A stretch of 63,258 nucleotides of DNA from Gemmatimonadetes bacterium bin94 (GTDB lineage Bacteria > Gemmatimonadota > Gemmatimonadetes > Longimicrobiales > Gaopeijiaceae), in assembly GCA_002238865.1 (NCBI GenBank), contig MPNE01000024.1, positions 1 through 63,258 of the forward strand, read 5' to 3'. The notes beneath the pieces were generated by a model. It was not told the origin of the DNA. It ran no database searches and saw only the letters and a list, made by a program, of their open reading frames with translations. The translations under genes and the position numbers were made by a program. Position 1 is the first letter of the stretch. Each line of letters begins with the position of its first letter. This document shows, piece by piece, positions 34,852-42,846 of the stretch.

Positions 34852-35487
34852 TTGAAACGACTGTCAGTCCGGCGCGAAACCGATTTCGAGTCGGCGGTCC
34901 GCAACACGGAGGGGGTTCAGCCCTGGCGGCGGCTTTTCCACTCGGGAGGCGGGTTGGCCATGATCGGCCTCGCGCATTTCGCGGGTGCGGACTCCGCCGT
35001 CATGCTGGCGATCGTTGGCGCGGGGGCCGGGGTGGCCCTGATCCTGGACGTGGTCCGTCTCCGTCTGGAGGCGGCCAACACCGTCTTCTTTCGCGTGTTC
35101 GCCGCCCTCGCCTCCCCGCGTGAAGCCGAGAAGATTGCGTCGTCGACATGGTTCCTGATCGGGGCGCTGATCCTTCTCCTGTTCGCACCACCCGGGCTGT
35201 TCATTCCTGCCATGCTCGTCCTCGCGTTCGCCGATCCGGCAGCGAGCGTGGTGGGCCGGCTCTGGGGTCGCCGGCGCCTGGGGAAGGGAACCTGGGAGGG
35301 GACGACGGTCTTTTTCCTCGTGGCAGTGATCGTCCTGACCCCGGTCGTGGGCTTCCAGCGCGCTCTCGTCGGTGCAGTTGCTGCCGCGGCGTTCGAGGTC
35401 CTTCCCAGTGGCGTCGACGACAACCTGCTGGTCCCCCTGGTCACTGCCGGAGCCCTCTGGCTTGCGGGAGGCGCTTTCGGTTTGTAA
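34852..35487 (+). CDS. SEC59/DGK1/VTE5-like polyprenol or diacylglycerol kinase family membrane protein
   Basis: The protein has 211 residues and about six membrane helices. The family signature is LVLAFADPAASVVGRLWGRR then LGKGTWEGTTVFFLVAVIV. These proteins phosphorylate lipid alcohols with CTP or belong to the phosphatidate cytidylyltransferase fold group; which applies here cannot be read. The TTG at 34852 is preferred because GGAG lies 8 nt upstream and the reading before it overlaps opposite-strand sequence. Confidence 0.75.
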   Translation: MKRLSVRRETDFESAVRNTEGVQPWRRLFHSGGGLAMIGLAHFAGADSAVMLAIVGAGAGVALILDVVRLRLEAANTVFFRVFAALASPREAEKIASSTWFLIGALILLLFAPPGLFIPAMLVLAFADPAASVVGRLWGRRRLGKGTWEGTTVFFLVAVIVLTPVVGFQRALVGAVAAAAFEVLPSGVDDNLLVPLVTAGALWLAGGAFGL

Positions 35488-35601
35488 CGCGATTCGGCCA
35501 CTGTCATTCCAGGGGGCTGTTGACCTGAAGCGGTTTTTGCCTCAGCTTTCGCACGTACAAATCAGGAGTAGTCTGCGCGGTCAATACCATCTCACACTCA
35601 C

Positions 35602-35638
35602 GACGGGCCTCGTACCCTAACGGGGGAGCCCGTCTTTT
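35602..35638 (+). terminator. intrinsic terminator-like hairpin upstream of the cold-shock gene
   Basis: GACGGGC and GCCCGTC form a stem, with further TC/GA pairs around one bulge, followed directly by TTTTTC. It lies 115 bp after the lipid-kinase-like gene and about 95 nt before the cold-shock start, so it either ends the upstream transcript or attenuates a long cold-shock leader. Confidence 0.7.
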
Positions 35639-35733
35639 TCTTTCCGTCACGACCGCGTCCCCGCCGTGCCCAAACAGCCAGTCGGAGATTCGAGGTCAGC
35701 AGACTGCCCCGCGACACCAGGGAGAACAGCAAC

Positions 35734-35943
35734 GTGCGTACGCAGGGAACCGTCAAGTGGTTCAACGATCAGAAAGGGTTCGGATTCATTTCCCGGGCCG
35801 ACAATGGACAGGACTGCTTCGTCCACTTCTCCGCCATTCAGGGCGATGGCTTCAGAAGCCTCACCGAGGGCGAGAAGGTCGAGTTTGACGTGGTCGACGG
35901 CGCCAAGGGGCCGGCGGCCGAAAACGTCATGCGGACGGGCTGA
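35734..35943 (+). CDS. cold-shock protein, CspA family
   Basis: The protein has 69 residues, the canonical single OB-fold length. RNP1 is KGFGFISR and RNP2 is CFVHFSAI; the N-terminus is [10 protein letters not shown]. It binds single-stranded nucleic acid and melts RNA structure. The start is GTG 35734, with GGGAGAA about 8 nt upstream. The leader carries the hairpin at 35602-35638. Monocistronic. Confidence 0.95.
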   Translation: MRTQGTVKWFNDQKGFGFISRADNGQDCFVHFSAIQGDGFRSLTEGEKVEFDVVDGAKGPAAENVMRTG

Positions 35944-35967
35944 CCGGCAGCAGCCGAATCAAGCCCG

Positions 35968-35992
35968 CCGGGCGGTCTGCCGACCTGCCCGG
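35968..35992. other. strong hairpin after the cold-shock gene, no U-tract
   Basis: CCGGGCGGTC pairs with GACC(T)GCCCGG across a 4-base loop. It is followed by AAAAAA on the plus strand, so it is not a standard intrinsic terminator for the cold-shock gene. On the minus strand the run of T comes before the stem, which also does not fit. It may protect the mRNA 3' end. Confidence 0.55.
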
Positions 35993-36062
35993 AAAAAACA
36001 CCGCAAGTCAACGAACAGAGCGCCGGGTGGCCGGAGCAATCCGGTTGCCCGGGGCGCGCTAC

Positions 36063-36671
36063 CTATGGTTCGACCCGGCCGCGTCCACTCGTGGCCTCCG
36101 CGATCCCGGCGTCCAGAAGGGCGCGGCGGTGAGTGGGAACCAGTACACGGTAACGTACATCGGCGCCAAAGAGCTTTTCGCTAACGGTTGCGTCCAGTTC
36201 CTCGAGCAAGAGGTCCACGCGTCGTGACGCCTCGTAGCTCACGGTGACGACGACGGCAGTGCGTTCGACCTTTTTCACTGTCGGACACACGTCCAGGACG
36301 CGTTTGACTCCGCCCGAGTAGGCGCGCGCCAGTCCTCCGGTTCCGAGCTTCACTCCGCCATAGAAGCGGGCGCATACCACGACTGCCTCTCCCACTCCCG
36401 AGTGGAGCAGGGTGGTCAGCATGGGCCTGCCGGCCGTCCCGTGCGGCTCGCCGGCGTCGCTCATGCCTATGCGGGCCGTCGAACCCGGTGCGCCGGCGTT
36501 GAACGCCCAGCAGTAGTGCGTCGCTCCAGGCAGCTCCTGCCTGGCCTTTTCGATGAAGAGCGCCGCGTCCTCCGGGCTTGCAGCGCGTCCCGCACGAGTC
36601 ACGAAGCGGCTGCGCCGGATGACCTCGAAGGATTCGGCGGGGCCGGCCGGTACGCGGTAGGAGTGGCTCAA
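36063..36671 (-). CDS. yigZ: YigZ/IMPACT family protein
   Basis: The protein has 202 residues. The IMPACT N-domain (UPF0029) signature is intact: HYCWAFNAG, RIGMSDAGEPHGTAGRPML and VVVCARFYGGVKLGTGGLAR. A C-terminal DUF1949-like ferredoxin-fold region follows (VVVTVSYEASRRVDLLLEEL). The family is linked to translation control and ribosome-associated regulation in eukaryotes and is of unknown exact function in bacteria. It is transcribed away from the feo operon. Confidence 0.9.
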   Translation of the reverse strand: MSHSYRVPAGPAESFEVIRRSRFVTRAGRAASPEDAALFIEKARQELPGATHYCWAFNAGAPGSTARIGMSDAGEPHGTAGRPMLTTLLHSGVGEAVVVCARFYGGVKLGTGGLARAYSGGVKRVLDVCPTVKKVERTAVVVTVSYEASRRVDLLLEELDATVSEKLFGADVRYRVLVPTHRRALLDAGIAEATSGRGRVEP

Positions 36672-36816
36672 TTCGCAACTCCATCAATCATTGTGGGCGA
36701 AGGGTCCATTGGCGGGGCTGGGGATTGACCAGGGTCGCCCACGACTGCGGCGTCAATCCCCCCGGGACTTTCCATTTCCGTCGTGCCCCCTTACTCTACT
36801 AGCGTGTGCCGGCAAT

Positions 36817-36831
36817 TGAGAATCAGTCTCA
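36817..36831 (+). promoter_or_regulatory. Fur-type iron operator upstream of feoA
   Basis: TGAGAATCAGTCTCA is a 7-1-7 inverted repeat (6 of 7 arms match) of the form recognised by Fur. A second half-site, ATCTCAA, follows directly and creates overlapping palindromes. A weak -35/-10 pair (TTTCCA 36769-36774, TACTCT 36792-36797, 17 nt apart) lies just upstream, placing the operator near the start of transcription. Confidence 0.65.
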
Positions 36832-36869
36832 ATCTCAAGAATGGCCGTTTCAGACATCACGATATCCCA

Positions 36870-37187
36870 ATGGGTGCTCTCACGGGAGGACTTGTGAGAA
36901 GGACAGACAACTCGGCCCCGACCCCCCCCGACCGCACACTGGCTGATGTCCCTCTGGAGGAGGAGGTCGTCCTGGTAAGGATGGACGTGGCCGGGGATGA
37001 TGTCGAGTCTCTCCTGGAGCGGGGAATTGTACCGGGATGCAAGCTCTGTCCGATTCGGCATGCTCCGGCGGGAGGCCCCACCGTCTACCGAGTGGACGGC
37101 GCCCTCGTCGCACTCCGGAAAGAGACCGCAGCGTGCCTTTGTGTGCGTAGTGCGCTGGAAGCGGCCGGGGTTCTCGCCTCGAATTGA
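36870..37187 (+). CDS. feoA: FeoA-like ferrous iron transport protein
   Basis: The protein has 105 residues from ATG 36870, or 97 from GTG 36894, which has GGAGG just upstream. The SH3-like FeoA domain spans TLADVPLEEEVVLVRMDVAG, LLERGIVPGCKLCP and GALVALRKETAACLCVRS. FeoA assists FeoB at the inner membrane. Its TGA overlaps the TTG start of feoB. The Fur-type operator upstream predicts induction under iron limitation. Confidence 0.85.
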   Translation: MGALTGGLVRRTDNSAPTPPDRTLADVPLEEEVVLVRMDVAGDDVESLLERGIVPGCKLCPIRHAPAGGPTVYRVDGALVALRKETAACLCVRSALEAAGVLASN

Positions 37188-39130
37188 ACGGGGGGACACC
37201 GTCCGCCACCCTGGTGGTGGATCCGGCCGAGGGTAATGGGGCCGCCCAGGGGCGTGCTCCCCTGGTTGCATTGGTGGGGCCGCCCAACTCGGGCAAGTCC
37301 ACGCTCTTCAATCACCTGACGGGGCTACGGCAGCGCGTTGCGAACTACCCGGGCGTGACCGTCGAGCGGAGGTCCGGGCAGGTCTCGCTGCCGACCGGCC
37401 CGGTGGAGGTGATCGACCTTCCGGGGGTGCACGGTCTTTCTCCGCGCAGCCTGGACCAGATGGTGACCCGGGACGTGCTCCTCGGTGAGCAGGAAGGCGC
37501 GCGACAACCCGACGCGGTCGTGCTCGTGCTGGACGCCACGCAGCTCAACTCCCACCTGATGGTCGCCGAGCCCGTGCTGGGGCTCGGCTTGCCGGCCCTC
37601 GTCGTCCTCACGATGGCCGACGAACTGGACAGGCGTGAAGGAGCGCTGCGTGTATCCCGTCTGTCCGGCGAGCTCGGCGTCGAGGTGGCGCTGGTCAACG
37701 CACGGGACCGCGCGACGCTGGAACCCGTACACCGCTTTCTGAAGGCCCTCCACACGGGTGGGGAGGAGGTGCGCGCGTGCCCGATCGTCGTTGCGGCCGA
37801 CCACGTTGAGGGCCACGGTGCGGGTCGCCCCCTCCCCATGATCGATCTCTTCGCGGCGCGCCGGGAGCGAGCCCGGGCCCTGGGCCGCTCGGCGGGGTTT
37901 CAGGCCCCCCGGCTCTCGCGGTCCACGCAGCGGCTCGATGCCCTTGTACTCCACCGTCTCTGGGGTCCCCTCATCTTCGCGGGTGTGGTCGCGCTCGTCT
38001 TCCAGGCCATCTTTGCGTGGGCAGTGCCGCTCATGGACGGCACCGAGGCCGCGATCGCCGCTTCCGGCGACCTCGTACGGACGGTCCTCCCCGAGAGCTG
38101 GTTCCGGTCCCTGCTGATCGACGGCGTCTGGGCGGGCGTGGGGTCCGTGGTGGTGTTCCTCCCGCAGATCCTGATCCTCTTCCTGTTCATCGCGGTCCTC
38201 GAGGACTCGGGGTACATGGCGCGCGCCGCCGTGATCGCAGACCGGCTCATGCACCGGGTAGGCCTGCAGGGGAAGTCCTTCCTGCCGCTTCTGTCCGCCT
38301 ACGCGTGCGCCGTGCCCGCGATCATGTCGGCGCGGACGGTCGAGGACGAGCGGGACCGGATCGCCACCATCTTCGTGGCGCCGTTCATGACCTGCTCCGC
38401 CCGGCTTCCGGTATACGCGCTGCTCATCGCGGCGTTCATCCCCGCTCAACCCATGCTGGGACCGTTCTTCGGACAGCGCGCAGCGGTTCTCGTCGGGCTC
38501 TACGCGCTCGGGCTGGTCGCGGCCATCGGCACGGCGGCGATCCTCAAGGGCACGCTTCTCAAGGGGCGGCCCGTCCCGTTTGTGATGGAGTTGCCTCCGT
38601 ACCGTCTGCCCAGTGTTCGCTCGGTTGGCGCGCGCCTCCTTGACCGGGCGAAGGTCTTCGTTCGGCGTGTCGGGAAGGTCATCCTGACGGTGACCGTTGT
38701 GCTCTGGGTTCTGACCCAGCTTCCCGTGACACCGGACGGTGAAACACCGCCGATCAGCGACAGCGCTCTCGGCCGGGTCGGCCACGTGATCGAACCCGTG
38801 ATCGAGCCCCTTGGATTCGATTGGCGCATCGGGATCGGGCTCGTCACGTCCCTTGCCGCGAGGGAGGTGATCGTCGGAACACTGGGCACCATCTACGGGA
38901 TCGAGAACCAGGACTCGCAGGACTTCGAATTGCAGGCGGCCCTCCAGCGGGACCTGGACCTGGGCGCGGCGGTTGCGCTGCTGATCTTCTTCGTCTTTGC
39001 ACTCCAGTGCATGTCGACCGTGGCCGTGATGCGTCGCGAAACGGGAGGATGGCGATGGCCCATCCTGCAATTCACGTACATGCTGCTGCTCGCCTATGTG
39101 GGGGCGTGGGCAGCCAACGCAATCCTGTGA
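37184..39130 (+). CDS. feoB: FeoB ferrous iron transporter
   Basis: The protein has 648 residues, at the short end for FeoB. The G domain has G1 GPPNSGKST, G2 in GVTVERR and G3 DLPGVHG; the usual NxxD G4 is altered to TMADELD, which may lower guanine specificity. Gate regions follow: EDSGYMARAAVIADRLM, FLPLLSAYACAVPAIMSART and FMTCSARLPVYALLI. It transports Fe2+ across the inner membrane. TTG 37184 overlaps the feoA stop (TTGA); no other in-frame start precedes the G1 motif as well. Confidence 0.95.
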   Translation: MNGGTPSATLVVDPAEGNGAAQGRAPLVALVGPPNSGKSTLFNHLTGLRQRVANYPGVTVERRSGQVSLPTGPVEVIDLPGVHGLSPRSLDQMVTRDVLLGEQEGARQPDAVVLVLDATQLNSHLMVAEPVLGLGLPALVVLTMADELDRREGALRVSRLSGELGVEVALVNARDRATLEPVHRFLKALHTGGEEVRACPIVVAADHVEGHGAGRPLPMIDLFAARRERARALGRSAGFQAPRLSRSTQRLDALVLHRLWGPLIFAGVVALVFQAIFAWAVPLMDGTEAAIAASGDLVRTVLPESWFRSLLIDGVWAGVGSVVVFLPQILILFLFIAVLEDSGYMARAAVIADRLMHRVGLQGKSFLPLLSAYACAVPAIMSARTVEDERDRIATIFVAPFMTCSARLPVYALLIAAFIPAQPMLGPFFGQRAAVLVGLYALGLVAAIGTAAILKGTLLKGRPVPFVMELPPYRLPSVRSVGARLLDRAKVFVRRVGKVILTVTVVLWVLTQLPVTPDGETPPISDSALGRVGHVIEPVIEPLGFDWRIGIGLVTSLAAREVIVGTLGTIYGIENQDSQDFELQAALQRDLDLGAAVALLIFFVFALQCMSTVAVMRRETGGWRWPILQFTYMLLLAYVGAWAANAIL

Positions 39131-40125
39131 CGGTGACGATCGAGCGCCCGGCCACCGTTTGCCGCACGATCTGCCTTGCGGCCGCGGCGGTGTTCGGCGC
39201 GAGCTGCACGCCCGCCCCTCCCGACGCGGTCTCCGGCGAATTCGTCGTTGACGACCGGGGGCGCAGGCACGAGGTGTCCATCCCCCGCACCCGTATCGTC
39301 TCCCTGATCCCCGCCGCCACCGAAACCCTGGCCGCAATCGGCGCGACCGACCGCCTTGTCGCGCGCACCCGCTACGACGATCATCCCGACCTGGCGTCCC
39401 TCCCGTCCGTCGGTGGAGGGATCGACCCGAGCCTCGAGTTCCTGGCCGAGCTCGCCCCCGATCTGGTCATCCTCTGGCCCGCCGCCGGAGGTGGTGTCAC
39501 GCTCGGGGATCGCCTGGCCGAGGTCGGGCTGTACGGGTACGCGGCGGAGATCCAGACGGTGGCCGACTTCAACCGATTGGCACGGAACCTCGGTCGACTT
39601 GTCGGCCTCGGTGATCGCGCGGATGCCCTGGTCGAGGGCGTGCGTGCGCAACTGGCCGACGTTCGGCAGGCCTGGTCGGGGCGCGATCCCGTCGAAGTGA
39701 TGTACGTCGTCCAGCACGAGCCGCCGATGACGGTCGGGCCCGGCACGTTTCTTGACTCGGTCCTGGCCGCGGCAGGCGGTGTCGGCGCATTCCATGACAT
39801 CCGCGGCAACTGGCCACTCGTCAGCATGGAGGAGGTCGTGTTGCGGGACCCCGAGTTTCTCGTGGTCCCGGTGGTCGGGTACGGTACCCCCCCGGTCCCG
39901 CTGGAGTCCCCCGATCCGTCAGCGGCCCGGTTGGCCCAACTGCCGGGCTGGTCGGCGGTCCCGGCTGTGCAGGCGGGCCGCGTCATCTCGGTCGACGCCT
40001 CGCTCTTCGGGCGGCCCGGCCCCCGCATGGGTGATGCCGCCCGCTACCTGGCCTCCAGGCTCCACGGCACGACCTTCAGGATACCCGCGGCGGCCGCTTC
40101 TTCAGCACGAAGAGCCCCTCCTTGA
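39127..40125 (+). CDS. BtuF-like substrate-binding lipoprotein (helical-backbone metal/cobalamin receptor type)
   Basis: The protein has 332 residues. The lipobox is VFGASC. Landmarks are RIVSLIPAATETLAAIGATD, YDDHPDLASLPSVGG, ELAPDLVILWPAAG and a conserved-type C-terminal WSAVPAVQAGRVISVDAS. The family feeds vitamin B12, haem or iron-siderophore ABC importers. GTG 39127 overlaps the feoB stop (GTGA), tying it to iron uptake. No permease or ATPase follows in the window. Its 3' end overlaps the convergent LVIVD protein gene by 50 bp. Confidence 0.85.
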   Translation: MTVTIERPATVCRTICLAAAAVFGASCTPAPPDAVSGEFVVDDRGRRHEVSIPRTRIVSLIPAATETLAAIGATDRLVARTRYDDHPDLASLPSVGGGIDPSLEFLAELAPDLVILWPAAGGGVTLGDRLAEVGLYGYAAEIQTVADFNRLARNLGRLVGLGDRADALVEGVRAQLADVRQAWSGRDPVEVMYVVQHEPPMTVGPGTFLDSVLAAAGGVGAFHDIRGNWPLVSMEEVVLRDPEFLVVPVVGYGTPPVPLESPDPSAARLAQLPGWSAVPAVQAGRVISVDASLFGRPGPRMGDAARYLASRLHGTTFRIPAAAASSARRAPP

Positions 40126-42631
40126 TGCTCGAAACGATGATGATCCCGCTCTCGAAGTAGGGGTACACGCTCCACGCCCCCGCGAAACCCGCCCTGTCCT
40201 CGCCGAAGGGCACCGTGTCGAAGAAGCCCACCTCCCTCGGGGCTTCCCCGTCGGAGATATCGAGGATCCGGAGTCCGCTCAGGTAGTTGGCCTGGTACAT
40301 GAAGTCTCCGCGGACGTACAGGTTGTGATCCGAAGAGCCCGTCGTGCCGAAGTGCTCGTTGACCAGCACCGGGTCCCCCAGTTCCTCGATGTCCCAGACG
40401 AGGGTGCGTGTCCGGGACACCTGCCCGCCCAGCTCGTCCGTCTCGTCGTTCATGTAGAAGTACCGGTGGTCGTCCGAGATCCAGCCCTGGTGGAGGTATC
40501 CGGTGTTGGGGTAGGATTCGGTCGCCAGGGAGACGGGAGCCTCCTTGTCGGTGACGTCCGAGATCGAGAGCGCGTTCTCGTTCGCGCCGAGACAGATCTC
40601 GTGACCGGTGTACTCCTCGTCGGGCCCATGGTAGATCACGCACTGGGCGTCGTGGCTGTATCCCGTGCCCGCGTTGCCGGTGCCGGCCTCGGCGAAACAC
40701 CCGGCGAACACCGGGTTCGCGGGGTTGCGGATGTCGATCATGTGAAGGCCGCCCCCACACGTCTCCCCTCCGCCCGACGCCCCCACGACGTAGGCGAAAC
40801 CCGTCTCCTCGTTGATCACGATGTTGTGCGCCGAGTTGATGCCGTCGTAGCGGGCCGTGGCCGCGAAGGTAACCGGGGGTGAGGTCACGTCGCGCAGCTG
40901 CGTGAGGTCGAAGACCTGGACGCCGTGCGCGCCCGCATTGTCCGCGACCACGTAGGCGTGGTCCGCGTAGACCTTGATGTCGCGCCACATGTTCGTGATG
41001 GCACCCTCCGTCAGGGGAAGCTCCCCCAGATAGACCGGGTTGCCGGGGTCGCTCAGGTCGATGAATGTCGTCCCGTCAGCGCGCCCCATGATGGCGTACT
41101 CGCGCCCCGACTGCGGATCCGTCCACCCCCAGAGGTCGTTGGCGATCATGCCGCGCTCACCGCCCAGGTCCTGGACCGGCACGAAGGCGACGAGGTCGAC
41201 CTCGCTGCACGTGAAGCCGCCCGCCTCCCCCTCCTCGCACTCCCGCTCCTCGCCGCGGACGGCCTCCAGTCCCGCCGCTTCGTCGACAATCGTCCCCTCG
41301 GGGTCCCAACCGGTTGCAGTGCGGCGGAAGAGGAATCCGGCCCCCTCGAAGAAGTCGGCGCCGGGTGCGCCCACCACCGCAACATCCCCTCCGACCGCGA
41401 CCGCGAGGCCCTGGAAGCTGAAGGGGCCGCCGGGTCCGAAGTCGGCGACTTGCGACCACTCCCCCGTCCCGTCACGGCGAAACGCGAGGCCACCGCCGAT
41501 CCCGCCACCGACCAGAGGGGTTCCCGCGACCAGATCGTCACCGGAGGCGGCGACAGCCATGCCGAACCCGGAGAGGGGAGCAGGGGACTCGGGCCGGATC
41601 GTGTGGGAGAGCGTCCAGTTGCCTGCTCCCTGTCCGGCCGCACCGGTCTCACCGGTCCGGGTGTAGTGATACACGGCGCCGTTGCCTTGGCCGCTCAGCG
41701 GCGCTCCCGCGAAGACTTCGCCCCCCGACACAGCCACGCTGGCTCCCAGCGACGAGGGTCCGGGATCGGGGGGATCGAGACGGCCTGCCGGGGACCAGAC
41801 GCCGGACTCACCGGCGAAGACGTGCACCGACCCGGGCTGAAAGTTGGGCTCGCCGGTCCCGGGAATCAGCGCGATCCCCCCACCCGGGGCACCGACCGCC
41901 AGAAGCTGTCCCTCCACGTCCAGGGACGTGCCGAATCCGGCTCCCTCGGGCAGGTCCCCGGGCCTGAGAGCCCCGGCTTCGGTCCAGCCGGTCGCGCCTC
42001 CCGCGAAGACGACCACAGCTCCCGCGCCGGCGTCCGCTCCGGGAGCGCCGACCGCGATATCCTGTCCGTTGGTGGCCACCGTTGCTCCAAAGCGGGGGTC
42101 GGCACCGCCTCCGGACCATGCGAGGCGCTCCTGAAGGGCCCACTCGCCCCCGGTTCGGCGATATACGTAGACGGCGCCCGTGCCCTCCTGCGGCGCTCCC
42201 ACGACCATCACGTCACCGCTGGCGTCGAGACCTTCCCCGTATCCGGTGGCCGAGCCGGCCTCCTCCGAGATGAGAGCGGCGACCTCGGCCCACGAGTCAC
42301 CGGCACGGCTGAATACGTGGACGCCCCCGGGCCGGTTGCCCGGCATTGGAAAGATGGCGAGTCCACCCGGCCTGCCCACATAGATGTAGCCATCCTCCAG
42401 GACGACGCTGGCGGAGAAGGCCGACAGGGAGCCCGTGGTCGGGATCGACGGGCTGGTGGATGCGTTGGTCTGGCTGCGGGCAACCGAAGGGGAGAGAAGC
42501 AGGACAGCGGCCGCCATCAGGGCAGGGAGGCGCAGCCGCGCCGCGAGGGAGGTGCGCGGGTCCCGCCGTGGCGCCAGGGGATGGAGGGGCAGCCCCGGCC
42601 CCGCACTGCGGAAGTGGTGTCGGATTCGCAT
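40076..42631 (-). CDS. exported FG-GAP plus LVIVD (choice-of-anchor B) repeat protein
   Basis: The protein has 851 residues from ATG 42631 (CAGGACG upstream). A signal peptide (LMAAAVLLLSPSVARSQ) is followed by about seven FG-GAP-like repeats (GDVMVVGAPQEGTGAVYVYR, GQDIAVGAPGADAGAGAVVV). From about residue 480 come LVIVD repeats of the choice-of-anchor B type (YAIMGRADGTTFIDLSDPGN, DIKVYADHAYVVADNAGAHG), ending VSSIKEGLFVLKKRPP. Both halves form propellers. Surface adhesion or ligand binding is likely; no enzyme motif is seen. Confidence 0.8.
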   Translation of the reverse strand: MRIRHHFRSAGPGLPLHPLAPRRDPRTSLAARLRLPALMAAAVLLLSPSVARSQTNASTSPSIPTTGSLSAFSASVVLEDGYIYVGRPGGLAIFPMPGNRPGGVHVFSRAGDSWAEVAALISEEAGSATGYGEGLDASGDVMVVGAPQEGTGAVYVYRRTGGEWALQERLAWSGGGADPRFGATVATNGQDIAVGAPGADAGAGAVVVFAGGATGWTEAGALRPGDLPEGAGFGTSLDVEGQLLAVGAPGGGIALIPGTGEPNFQPGSVHVFAGESGVWSPAGRLDPPDPGPSSLGASVAVSGGEVFAGAPLSGQGNGAVYHYTRTGETGAAGQGAGNWTLSHTIRPESPAPLSGFGMAVAASGDDLVAGTPLVGGGIGGGLAFRRDGTGEWSQVADFGPGGPFSFQGLAVAVGGDVAVVGAPGADFFEGAGFLFRRTATGWDPEGTIVDEAAGLEAVRGEERECEEGEAGGFTCSEVDLVAFVPVQDLGGERGMIANDLWGWTDPQSGREYAIMGRADGTTFIDLSDPGNPVYLGELPLTEGAITNMWRDIKVYADHAYVVADNAGAHGVQVFDLTQLRDVTSPPVTFAATARYDGINSAHNIVINEETGFAYVVGASGGGETCGGGLHMIDIRNPANPVFAGCFAEAGTGNAGTGYSHDAQCVIYHGPDEEYTGHEICLGANENALSISDVTDKEAPVSLATESYPNTGYLHQGWISDDHRYFYMNDETDELGGQVSRTRTLVWDIEELGDPVLVNEHFGTTGSSDHNLYVRGDFMYQANYLSGLRILDISDGEAPREVGFFDTVPFGEDRAGFAGAWSVYPYFESGIIIVSSIKEGLFVLKKRPPRVS

Positions 42632-42846
42632 CGTGCTTACGTCCTGACGATTCGAGGGTTCGGTGACCGGTTCCCATCGGGTGGATCGGTCGATCAAGGT
42701 ACATGCGCACGTGGTCATCGAACCAGATCGCCCACGCCTCGGCTAAGCCGGCACGCGAAGCATGGCCATCATCGCGGGCACGGAGCGGAAGGCCGACAAA
42801 CGTGGCATAATGAGTGGCCGCCGACATCTCACGCCGGAGACCACCG

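Noticed and set aside
35968-35992. Intrinsic terminator for the cold-shock gene.
   Set aside because: The hairpin is strong, but it is followed by A and not T on the coding strand.
37325-39337. A 670-codon frame antisense to feoB.
   Set aside because: Highly charged, repetitive composition and no start signal; the plus strand has clear FeoB motifs.
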